47,864 nucleotides of DNA, from NCBI GenBank assembly GCA_900316205.1, contig ONBX01000001.1, positions 147,373-195,236 on the forward strand, in the 5' to 3' direction. Below are positions 34,242 through 41,403 of this stretch, in pieces; within the stretch, counting starts at the first letter, position 1, and each line of letters begins with the position of its first letter. Source of the DNA: an uncultured Eubacteriales bacterium (GTDB lineage: Bacteria; Bacillota; Clostridia; Oscillospirales; Oscillospiraceae). A model generated the notes under the pieces. The model ran no database searches. It was not told the origin of the DNA and worked only from the letters and a program-made list of their open reading frames with translations. Both the position numbers and the translations under genes were made by a program.

Positions 34242-34393
34242 CCAATGTGTAGACAAACCCCAAAATGTCATTGCGAGACCAGTTCGCAAACTGGTCGTGG
34301 CAATCCGTTCCCCTTCAAAATAGCTGTGTTATCAAGGCTTTGACATCGGTCACTGGTTCGGAATGACAGGAAACTGACTTTGTCGACAGTCTG
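34242..34393. mobile_element. 152-bp MITE-like element between valS and spoIIAA
   Basis: It has no coding capacity. Ends carry related inverted sequences: GTAGACAAACC near the left (34249-34259) and TTTGTCGACAGTCTG at the right (34379-34393, complement CAGACTGTCGACAAA). Inside are TGTCATTGCGAG..CCAGTT/AACTGG (34266-34306) and, inverted, a copy of the 27-nt family C core (34342-34368). It is bracketed by exact 23-bp repeats. No transposase nearby. Confidence 0.6.
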
Positions 34394-34423
34394 ACGCCGC
34401 ATCGAAGGATGCGGCGTTTTTTT
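34394..34423 (+). terminator. Terminator hairpin copy 2, probable end of valS transcript
   Basis: ACGCCGCATC-GAAG-GATGCGGCG followed by TTTTTTT. Confidence 0.88.
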
Positions 34424-34445
34424 GAAACATGAAGGAGGCGGGAGC

Positions 34446-34763
34446 ATGAACATTCATTCTGCAGTTACTGGCGGCCGCCTGACCGCCTACCTCAGCGGGG
34501 AGCTGGACCAGCACGAGGCGCGCAGCGCCATGCAAAGCCTGGACGAGTTGCTGGACGCCAATCTTCCCAGGGACTTGGTGCTGGATCTCAGCGCCTTGCG
34601 CTTTATGGATTCCTCCGGTATTGCGCTGATGATCCGGCTCAGTCGGCGGATGAAGGCCATGGGCGGGCGTATGTGGATCGAAAACCCTGCCCAGCAGCCC
34701 AAGCGGGTGATAGACGCCGCCGGCATCGATCGCTTGATCCCGGTAGCGGCCGGCAGCCTCTGA
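34446..34763 (+). CDS. spoIIAA: Anti-sigma F factor antagonist
   Basis: 105 aa STAS-domain protein. Unphosphorylated SpoIIAA frees sigma F from SpoIIAB in the forespore. The phosphorylation site is the first serine of MDSSGIAL (Ser56), preceded by the strand LVLDLSALRF. The start at 34446 follows GAAGGAGGCGGG, and the gene begins 22 nt after the terminator run, so its promoter must lie in or before the repeat region; no clear sigma-H promoter was found. Confidence 0.94.
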   Translation: MNIHSAVTGGRLTAYLSGELDQHEARSAMQSLDELLDANLPRDLVLDLSALRFMDSSGIALMIRLSRRMKAMGGRMWIENPAQQPKRVIDAAGIDRLIPVAAGSL

Positions 34764-34776
34764 GAAAGGAGCAAAT

Positions 34777-35217
34777 ATGAACGCGCTGAACTACATAAAG
34801 CTGGAGTTTCCCAGCAAAAGCAGCAATGAGGGCTTTGCCCGTATGGCGGCGGCAGCCTTTGCCGCCCAACTTGACCCAACCCTGGAAGAGCTGGGTGACA
34901 TCAAAACCGCCGTGTCCGAGGCGGTGACAAACTGCATCGTCCACGCCTATCCGGAGAGCGTTGGGCGGATCCGGCTGCGCATGCGGATCCTGGAGGGAGA
35001 GAAGCTGGAGATTTCGATCCAGGACTGGGGCAGGGGCATCGAAGACGTGGACAAGGCCAGAGAGCCGCTTTACACCACCGGGGGAGAAGAGCGCAGCGGC
35101 ATGGGCTTTACCATTATGGAAAGCTTCACGGACAAGCTGCGGGTCCGCTCCCGACCCGGACGGGGTACCACAGTGACGATGCTCCGCACGATCCGCTCTC
35201 GGATGAGACGAACATGA
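34777..35217 (+). CDS. spoIIAB: Anti-sigma F factor (serine kinase)
   Basis: 146 aa GHKL-type ATPase. It binds sigma F and phosphorylates SpoIIAA. N box SEAVTNCIVHAYP, G1 box QDWGRGIEDVDKA and G2 box ERSGMGFTIMESFTD are all intact. Start follows GAAAGGAGC, 13 nt after spoIIAA; the stop overlaps the spoIIAC start (ATGA), so translation of sigma F is coupled to its inhibitor, the usual design. Confidence 0.96.
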   Translation: MNALNYIKLEFPSKSSNEGFARMAAAAFAAQLDPTLEELGDIKTAVSEAVTNCIVHAYPESVGRIRLRMRILEGEKLEISIQDWGRGIEDVDKAREPLYTTGGEERSGMGFTIMESFTDKLRVRSRPGRGTTVTMLRTIRSRMRRT

Positions 35218-35921
35218 GCGAGACGCTGCTGGAGGATCTCAGCGCAGCCCAGCGGGGAGATCGGGAGGCTGCCGGCCGCCTGATCGAGGAAAACGGCGGC
35301 CTCATCTGGAGCGTGGCCAGACGCTATTTCGGTCGGGGCGTGGAGGCGGAGGATCTCTATCAGCTGGGCTGCGTGGGCTTCCTCAAAGCCATCGAGGGCT
35401 TCGACATGGATTACGGCACTTGCTTTTCCACCTATGCCGTGCCCAAGATCGCCGGAGAGATCCGCCGCTTCCTGCGGGACGACGGGATCGTCAAGGTGAG
35501 CCGCAGCGTGAAGGAGCAGGCGGCAAAGATCCACAGCGCCCGCCAGGCGCTGGAGCAGCGGGAGGGGAGGGAGCCCAGCCTTTCGGAGCTGGCGGAAGCG
35601 ACGGGCCTGGATGTGGAGGAGATCGCCTTCGCGGAGGCCGCCACCGGTCCCGCCGAAAGCATCCAGCGCAGCAGCGGGGAGGACGGCTTCAGCCTGGAGC
35701 TGGTGCTGGGGGACTATGAGGCGGAGGAGCGCATGCTGGAGCAGGTGAGCCTTCGCGCCCTGGTGGAGCAGCTGCCGGAGCGAGAGCGCAAGGTCATTGC
35801 CCTGCGATACTATCACGGGCTGACCCAGCAGAGCTGCGCCAAGGTTATGGGGGTGAGCCAGGTGCAGATCTCACGGCTGGAGCGGCGGGCCATGGAAGAA
35901 CTGCGCGGCCGTTTGGAATAA
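35214..35921 (+). CDS. spoIIAC: Sporulation sigma factor F
   Basis: 235 aa sigma-70 family factor. Region 2 (IWSVARRYFGRGVEAEDLYQLGCVGFLKAIEGFD in two parts; STYAVPKIAGEIRRFLRDDG), region 3 (SVKEQAAKIHSARQALEQREGREP in two parts) and region 4 helix-turn-helix (YYHGLTQQSCAKVMGVSQVQISRLERRAM in two parts). It directs the first forespore regulon. It overlaps spoIIAB by 4 nt and closes the spoIIA operon. Confidence 0.96.
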   Translation: MSETLLEDLSAAQRGDREAAGRLIEENGGLIWSVARRYFGRGVEAEDLYQLGCVGFLKAIEGFDMDYGTCFSTYAVPKIAGEIRRFLRDDGIVKVSRSVKEQAAKIHSARQALEQREGREPSLSELAEATGLDVEEIAFAEAATGPAESIQRSSGEDGFSLELVLGDYEAEERMLEQVSLRALVEQLPERERKVIALRYYHGLTQQSCAKVMGVSQVQISRLERRAMEELRGRLE

Positions 35922-35970
35922 GCGCCATTTTTCTGCCCCAAAAGGAGGGAATTTTGTCAAAAATCCAGGC

Positions 35971-35999
35971 TTGACTTTGCGTGACAATCCGTCTATATT
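35971..35999 (+). promoter_or_regulatory. Promoter of the aromatic operon
   Basis: TTGACT (35971-35976), 17-bp spacer, TATATT (35994-35999). Expected start near 36006, giving a leader of about 180 nt before the first enzyme gene. Confidence 0.85.
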
Positions 36000-36030
36000 G
36001 AGAGCAGATAAACCATAAGGAGACGGAACG

Positions 36031-36090
36031 ATGACTTTTTCTGCAAGCTGCTATTATGCCTACCCGGCTGCATCTGTGCGGGTTGGCTGA
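36031..36090 (+). CDS. Tyr-rich attenuation leader peptide
   Basis: A 19-codon ORF, MTFSASCYYAYPAASVRVG, with AAGGAG 10 nt upstream. Tyrosine codons are 8, 9 and 11 (36052-36063), plus one Phe codon (3). The 5' arm of an early hairpin (CCCG at 36063-36066 with CGGG at 36079-36082) overlaps the last Tyr codon. CTGTGCGG (36074-36081), inside codons 15-17, is exactly complementary to CCGCACAG (36130-36137), the 5' arm of the terminator. A ribosome paused at the Tyr codons would leave 36074-36081 free to block the terminator; a ribosome that reaches the stop would cover it. Translation is inferred, not shown. Confidence 0.75.
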   Translation: MTFSASCYYAYPAASVRVG

Positions 36091-36129
36091 TTTGCGGCGC
36101 AGAAATGTCCGTCAGCATAAGGTTTTGAT

Positions 36130-36159
36130 CCGCACAGGGATATTCCTGGGCGGTTTTTT
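36130..36159 (+). terminator. Attenuator terminator before the DAHP synthase gene
   Basis: CCGC-CAGG stem strand (36130-36138) pairs with CCTG-GCGG (36145-36153), one A-G mismatch, loop GATATT, then six T. It ends 28 nt before the first enzyme start codon. Confidence 0.88.
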
Positions 36160-36187
36160 GTTTGTATAAAGAGAGGACGCGGAAACG

Positions 36188-37192
36188 ATGATCGTAGTAT
36201 TGAAGCCGGGTACCGGCGCGGAAAAGAAAGAAAAGCTGATCCAGTGGCTGGAGCATCAGGGCATGCGTGTCCACATTTCGGACGGGGAGTTCCAGACGGT
36301 GCTTGGCATCATCGGGGACGCCTCCCGCCTGGACCTGGACCTGGTGGAAAGCCTGGAGATCGTGGACAAGGTCAGCCGGGTGACGGAGCCCTTCAAGTGC
36401 TGCAACCGGAAGTTCCATCCCGATGACCTGGTGGTGTCCGCCGGCGGCGTGCCGGTGGGCGGCGGCCACTTCGCCATGATCGCCGGCCCCTGCTCTGTGG
36501 AGACGGAGGAGCAGATCCTCACCGTTGCCAAGGCGGTGAAGGCCGCTGGGGCCAATCTCCTGCGGGGCGGCGCCTTCAAGCCGCGCACCTCTCCCTACGA
36601 CTTCTCCGGCCTGAAGGCCAGAGGCCTGGAGCTGCTGCGCATCGCCCGGGCGGAGACCGGTCTTCCCATCGTGACGGAGCTGATGGACGTGCGGGATCTG
36701 GACCTGTTTGCCGATGTGGACGTGATCCAGGTGGGCGCCCGGAACATGCAGAATTTTGACCTGCTGCGGGAGCTTGGGCACAGCGATAAGCCCATCCTTC
36801 TGAAGCGGGGTCTTGCCAACACCCTGCGGGAGCTGCTCATGAGCGCGGAATACATCATGGCAGGCGGCAACGAGCAGGTGATCCTCTGCGAGCGGGGCAT
36901 CCGCACCTTTGCCGACTATACCCGCAATACCCTGGATCTCTCCGCGGTGCCGGTGCTCCACGAGCTGAGCCATCTGCCGGTGATCGTGGATCCCAGCCAC
37001 GCCACAGGGCTTTCCCGCCTGGTGCCCTCCATGGCCCTGGCCGGCGCTGCCGCCGGGGCGGACGGCCTGATGATCGAGGTGCACAACGATCCCATCCACG
37101 CCCTCTGCGACGGGGCCCAGTCCCTGCGGCCGGAGGAATACGAGGCGCTGGCAGAGATGGTCCGCCAGATCCGAAAGGTCGTGACGGCATGA
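36188..37192 (+). CDS. aroF: 3-deoxy-7-phosphoheptulonate (DAHP) synthase, type I-beta
   Basis: 334 aa. It condenses PEP and erythrose-4-phosphate, the first shikimate-pathway step. An N-terminal ferredoxin-like regulatory domain (1 to about 70) precedes the TIM barrel, as in the Thermotoga enzyme where this domain gives feedback by Tyr/Phe. Barrel motifs: AGPCSVE, LRGGAFKPRTSPY, QVGARNMQN, LKRG, DPSHATG and MIEVHNDP. Start follows GAGAGGA. The gene is directly behind the Tyr attenuator, and its end overlaps tyrA by 4 nt. Confidence 0.97.
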   Translation: MIVVLKPGTGAEKKEKLIQWLEHQGMRVHISDGEFQTVLGIIGDASRLDLDLVESLEIVDKVSRVTEPFKCCNRKFHPDDLVVSAGGVPVGGGHFAMIAGPCSVETEEQILTVAKAVKAAGANLLRGGAFKPRTSPYDFSGLKARGLELLRIARAETGLPIVTELMDVRDLDLFADVDVIQVGARNMQNFDLLRELGHSDKPILLKRGLANTLRELLMSAEYIMAGGNEQVILCERGIRTFADYTRNTLDLSAVPVLHELSHLPVIVDPSHATGLSRLVPSMALAGAAAGADGLMIEVHNDPIHALCDGAQSLRPEEYEALAEMVRQIRKVVTA

Positions 37193-38019
37193 CCGTTGGC
37201 GTTGTTGGCCTGGGCCTTATCGGCGGCTCCTTTGTGAAGGCCTATCATGAGGCGGGACACCGGGTCCTGACCTGGAACCGGAATTCCTCCATGCTGGAAT
37301 ACACCATGCTCAGCGGAGAGGCGGACGGCATGCTGGATGAAAGCAGCGCCAAAGACTGCGACCTGATCCTGCTCTGTGTCTACCCGGAGGCGGCCATCGC
37401 CTGGCTGCGGGAGATGGCGCCGCATATCGGGACTCACCCCATGGTGATCGACTGCTGCGGCACCAAGCAGGTGGTCTGCGAGGCCTGCTTCCCCCTGGCG
37501 GAGCAATACGGCATCACCTATCTGGGCGGCCACCCCATGGCGGGGTCTCATTTTTCCGGATACGCCCACGCAAAGGCGGATCTGTATCATGGGGCGCCTA
37601 TGGTATTGGTGCCGCCCACCTTTGACGACATCGAGCTGCTGAGCCGCGCCAAGGAGCTGCTCTCCCCGGCGGGCTTCGGCCGCTTTCCCGTGACCACTGC
37701 CGAAAAGCACGACGCCAGCATCGCTTTTACCTCCCAGCTGGCGCATCTGGTGTCCAACGCCTATGTGAAGAGTCCCACAGCCCTGGAGCATCACGGCTTT
37801 TCCGCCGGCAGCTACCGGGACATGACCCGGGTCGCCTGGCTCAACGCCCCCATGTGGACGGAGCTGTTCCTGGACAATCGGGACAATCTCCTGCGGGAGC
37901 TGGACCTGCTTATCGAGAATCTGGGCGAATATCGGGATGCCCTGGAACGTCGCGATGCCGGGAAGCTGGAACAGCTTCTGGAGGAGGGCAAGCGCCGCAA
38001 GGAAGAGGTGGACCAATGA
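37189..38019 (+). CDS. tyrA: Prephenate dehydrogenase
   Basis: 276 aa. It oxidatively decarboxylates prephenate to 4-hydroxyphenylpyruvate. NAD-binding GLGLIGGSF at the N-terminus, LLCVYPEA, DCCGTK, and the substrate loop GGHPMAGSHFSGY are intact; the helical dimerisation domain follows. No ACT domain is attached, so allosteric control by Tyr would have to be elsewhere. Overlaps both neighbours by 4 nt (ATGA). Confidence 0.94.
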   Translation: MTVGVVGLGLIGGSFVKAYHEAGHRVLTWNRNSSMLEYTMLSGEADGMLDESSAKDCDLILLCVYPEAAIAWLREMAPHIGTHPMVIDCCGTKQVVCEACFPLAEQYGITYLGGHPMAGSHFSGYAHAKADLYHGAPMVLVPPTFDDIELLSRAKELLSPAGFGRFPVTTAEKHDASIAFTSQLAHLVSNAYVKSPTALEHHGFSAGSYRDMTRVAWLNAPMWTELFLDNRDNLLRELDLLIENLGEYRDALERRDAGKLEQLLEEGKRRKEEVDQ

Positions 38020-39077
38020 GAGAAGCGGTGGAGGTCAAAGCTTCCCGCAGTTATCCGGTCCGGATCGAAAAGGGCCTGCTGGATCAGGCTGGCGAGCTCA
38101 TCCGGGAGCGGACTGATGCCAAGCGCGCCTGTATCGTGACAGGGGAGCATGTGGTCAAGCTCTATGGCGAGCGGCTGCAGCGCTCTCTGGAGCAGACGGG
38201 CTTTCAGGTGCTGCGTTTCATCCATCACAGCGGGGAGCAGCACAAAACGCTGGAGACCTACGGAGAACTCCTGGGCCTGCTGGCCCGCTCCGGCATGACC
38301 AGGAGCGACCTGCTCGTCTCCCTGGGCGGCGGCGTCACCGGCGATCTCACCGGCTTTGCCGCGGCGACATGGCAGCGGGGCGTGGATTTTGTTCAGATCC
38401 CAACGAGCCTTCTTGCCATGGTGGATTCCTCCGTGGGCGGCAAGACCGCGGTGAACCTGCCGGAGGGAAAGAATCTTGTGGGCTCCTTCTGGCAGCCGAT
38501 TCTGGTGCTCTGCGACCCGGCGCTGCTGGGATCCCTGCCAATAGAGGAGCTGCGCTGCGGCAGCGCGGAGGAGTTCAAATGCGGCGTGCTGCGGGACGAG
38601 GGCCTCTTTGACGCTCTCTCTAAAAACCCCGCCCTGGCATCCTCTGAGGACGTGATCCGCCGCTGTGTCCAGATCAAGCGGGATCTGGTGGAAGAGGACG
38701 AATTTGACCGGGGAAGCCGGCGCCTTTTGAACCTGGGCCACAGCTTCGGTCACGCGGTGGAAGTCTGCAGCGGGTATGAGATCCTCCACGGCCAGGCCGT
38801 TGCCATCGGCATGGCCATGATCGCCCGGGCGGCGGCGGAAAAGGGGATCTGCGCCCCGGAGACCGCGGAAAAGATCTGTGCGGGGATCCGTGCCCTTTCC
38901 CTTCCCACGGAGACGGAGATCCCCGGAGAAACGCTTTTGAAGGCCTTGCTGCGGGACAAAAAGCGCAGCGGCGATACCATGAATCTGATCGTGCCCGAGA
39001 CCATCGGCAGCTGTCGGGTGGAAAAGGTCCCGGTAGAAGAGCTGGGAGACTGGCTGCGGTTGGGAGGCGCAAGATGA
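38016..39077 (+). CDS. aroB: 3-dehydroquinate synthase
   Basis: 353 aa, family length. It cyclises DAHP to 3-dehydroquinate with NAD and a metal. Motifs: SGEQHKTLETY, LGGGVTGDLTGFAAATWQRG, IPTSLLAMVDSSVGGKTAVN, and the metal-binding NLGHSFGHAVE and LHGQAVAIGM. Start overlaps tyrA by 4 nt; the last 4 nt overlap aroA. Confidence 0.97.
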   Translation: MREAVEVKASRSYPVRIEKGLLDQAGELIRERTDAKRACIVTGEHVVKLYGERLQRSLEQTGFQVLRFIHHSGEQHKTLETYGELLGLLARSGMTRSDLLVSLGGGVTGDLTGFAAATWQRGVDFVQIPTSLLAMVDSSVGGKTAVNLPEGKNLVGSFWQPILVLCDPALLGSLPIEELRCGSAEEFKCGVLRDEGLFDALSKNPALASSEDVIRRCVQIKRDLVEEDEFDRGSRRLLNLGHSFGHAVEVCSGYEILHGQAVAIGMAMIARAAAEKGICAPETAEKICAGIRALSLPTETEIPGETLLKALLRDKKRSGDTMNLIVPETIGSCRVEKVPVEELGDWLRLGGAR

Positions 39078-40330
39078 AGCGTCTGCTGCTGCCCGGAGAG
39101 CGCTCCGGGGAAGTGCGCATCCCTGCCTCCAAATCCCAGGCCCATCGGCTGCTGATCTGCGCCGCCCTCTCAAAAGAGGAGACGAGGATCCGCTGCGACG
39201 GGCTTTCCCGGGATATTCTGGCCACGGTCGCTTGCCTGCGGGCCATGGGAGCGGAGATCCGGGAGGAAGGGGACGCCCTTTGCGTCCATCCGATCGGAGA
39301 TATCCCCGCGACCGAGGTTCAGCTTTCCTGCGGCGAAAGCGGCTCCACCCTGCGCTTTCTGCTCCCTGTAGCGGGCGCCCTGGGCATTCGGGGAAGCTTC
39401 CTGCGGGAGGGCAGACTGCCGGAGCGGCCCCTGGCCCCTCTGGACCGGGAACTGACCGCCCACGGCATGGAACTGCGGGAAGAGGGGAGCGCCCTTCATG
39501 TGCAGGGGCAGCTTCTCCCCGGCGCGTATCGGCTGCCGGGCAACGTGTCCTCCCAGTATATCTCCGGCCTGCTGCTGGCCCTGCCCCTGCTGGAGGGGGC
39601 GAGCAGACTCACGGTGGAGGGAAGCATCGAGTCCGCGGCCTATATCCAAATGACAGAAAACGCCCTGAAGCTCTCGAGCGTTTCCTATACAAAACAAGAT
39701 AAGCATTACTGCATAGCGGGCGGTCAACGACCGGCTCTCCGCGGCGAAATCATGGTGGAAGGAGACTGGTCCAACGCCGCCTTCTTCCTCTGTATGGGGG
39801 CCCTCAGCGAAAAAGGGGTTCTGGTTCGCGGCCTGGATCCGGCATCCTCCCAGGGGGATCGGGCGGTGCTGGAGCTGCTCTCCCGCTTCGGAGCGGAGCT
39901 TCAGATCGGTGAGGACGGGATCCTGGTGCGAAAGGGCGCCCTGCGCGGAATCGAGATCGACGCCGCGCCCATCCCGGACCTGATCCCGGTGCTGAGCGTT
40001 CTGGCTGCCGGGGCGCAGGGCGACACCGTGATACGCAACGCCGGGCGGCTCCGCCTGAAAGAGTCGGACCGGCTGAAAACCACGGCTGAATTGCTGCACA
40101 GCCTTGGCGGCAGCGTGGAAGAGCTTGCGGACGGCCTGGTGATCCACGGCTCGGGCAGCCTTCTTGGGGGCGAGGCCGAGAGCTTTGGTGACCACCGCAT
40201 CGCTATGTCCGCGGCGGTGGCAGCCTGCCTCTGCAGGGAGCCTGCTGCACTCAGCGGAGCGGAATGTGTGGCAAAATCTTATCCGCGATTCTGGGAGGAC
40301 TGGGATCGCCTGAAGGGAGGACAAGCATGA
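39074..40330 (+). CDS. aroA: 5-enolpyruvylshikimate-3-phosphate synthase
   Basis: 418 aa two-domain enzyme that adds enolpyruvate from PEP to shikimate-3-phosphate. Motifs: ASKSQAHRLLICAAL (N-terminal substrate lysine/serine), CGESGSTLRFLLPVAGAL (PEP site), LPERPLAPL, VSSQYISGLLLALPL, VEGDWSNAAFFLC, and RLKESDRL with GDHRIAMS. The proline in the PEP loop typical of GNAGTAxRP is not present; the local sequence CGESGSTLRF is the class II-like variant seen in many Firmicutes. Overlaps aroB and aroC by 4 nt each. Confidence 0.96.
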   Translation: MKRLLLPGERSGEVRIPASKSQAHRLLICAALSKEETRIRCDGLSRDILATVACLRAMGAEIREEGDALCVHPIGDIPATEVQLSCGESGSTLRFLLPVAGALGIRGSFLREGRLPERPLAPLDRELTAHGMELREEGSALHVQGQLLPGAYRLPGNVSSQYISGLLLALPLLEGASRLTVEGSIESAAYIQMTENALKLSSVSYTKQDKHYCIAGGQRPALRGEIMVEGDWSNAAFFLCMGALSEKGVLVRGLDPASSQGDRAVLELLSRFGAELQIGEDGILVRKGALRGIEIDAAPIPDLIPVLSVLAAGAQGDTVIRNAGRLRLKESDRLKTTAELLHSLGGSVEELADGLVIHGSGSLLGGEAESFGDHRIAMSAAVAACLCREPAALSGAECVAKSYPRFWEDWDRLKGGQA

Positions 40331-41403
40331 ACTGGAAAGGAGACAATCTGGCGCTTCATGTATTCGGAGCCTCCCATAGTGAGACCATCGGCATGACCCT
40401 GGAGGGCATCCCCGCCGGGGAGCCGATCGACCTTGCCCGGCTCCAGCGCTTTCTGGACCGGCGGGCCCCGGGGAGAACGCCCTGGTCCACGCCCCGAAAG
40501 GAGCCGGACACCCCGGAATTCACCGGCGGCTTGCGCAATGATCGTACCGATGGTGAAGCCATCACCGCTGAGATCCATAACACGGACCGGCGCAGCAAGG
40601 ATTACAGCGTTCTTGCCCATACGCCCAGGCCCGGCCATGCGGATTATCCCGCAAGCGTCAAATACGGCGCGGCCTGGAACGGCGCCGGCGGCGGGGACTT
40701 CTCCGGCAGAATGACGGCTCCGGTGTGCATCGCCGGGGGCATCTGCTTGCAGCTGCTGGAGCGGGAGGGAATCACAGTCATCTCCCGGATCTCGGAGATC
40801 GGGAATATCCACGATGTGGGGGAACTCACGTCGACAACTGCCAATAATGCTTTCCCAGTGGTGAACGAAGCCAGCGAAAATGCCATGATCGAACAGATCA
40901 TGGCAACAAAGGCAGAGGGCGACTCCCTTGGCGGCGTGGTGGAATGCCAGGTCCTGGGCCTGCCTGTGGGCCTGGGCGGCCCGCTTTTTGAAGGCATGGA
41001 GAGCCGCATTGCCAATTTGCTTTTTGCCATCCCCGCTGTGAAGGGGGTAGATTTTGGCGCGGGCTTTGAGGCCGCCCGACTGCGCGGCAGCGAGAACAAC
41101 GACCCCTTCCGCCTGGAAGGGGGAAGGATCGTGACAGGGAGCAATCATGCCGGCGGGATCCTGGGCGGTATCACAACGGGGATGCCTCTGGTCTTTCACA
41201 CGGCCTTCAAGCCCACGCCCTCCATCGCGCTGCCCCAGCGGAGCGTGGATCTGGAGAAGATGGAAGAGACGGAATTGCGCGTCCCCGGCCGGCACGACCC
41301 CTGCGTGGTGCCGAGGGCCGTTCCGGTGGTGGAGGCTGTGGCCGCCATTGCCGTGTATGACGCGCTGCTGAGCCGCAGAAAGGAGCTGGAAGCATGGAAC
41401 TGA
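40327..41403 (+). CDS. aroC: Chorismate synthase
   Basis: 358 aa. FMN-dependent 1,4-elimination of phosphate from EPSP. Family signature segments: FGASHSETIGMTLEGIPAG, RRAPGRTPWSTPRKEPD, the second conserved block RPGHADYPASVKYG, SGRMTAPVCIAGGICLQLLE, GGILGGITTGMPLVFHTAFKP in parts, and RHDPCVVPRAVPVVEA near the end. The ATG at 40327 overlaps the aroA stop; an upstream in-frame ATG is inside aroA and not supported by a binding site. Its 3' end overlaps the fusion gene by 10 nt. Confidence 0.97.
   Translation: MNWKGDNLALHVFGASHSETIGMTLEGIPAGEPIDLARLQRFLDRRAPGRTPWSTPRKEPDTPEFTGGLRNDRTDGEAITAEIHNTDRRSKDYSVLAHTPRPGHADYPASVKYGAAWNGAGGGDFSGRMTAPVCIAGGICLQLLEREGITVISRISEIGNIHDVGELTSTTANNAFPVVNEASENAMIEQIMATKAEGDSLGGVVECQVLGLPVGLGGPLFEGMESRIANLLFAIPAVKGVDFGAGFEAARLRGSENNDPFRLEGGRIVTGSNHAGGILGGITTGMPLVFHTAFKPTPSIALPQRSVDLEKMEETELRVPGRHDPCVVPRAVPVVEAVAAIAVYDALLSRRKELEAWN

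Noticed and set aside
35922-36187. T-box leader for the aromatic operon
   Set aside because: No T-box core (GGTGGTACC-type) and no Stem I landmarks; the leader ORF and terminator account for the region better.
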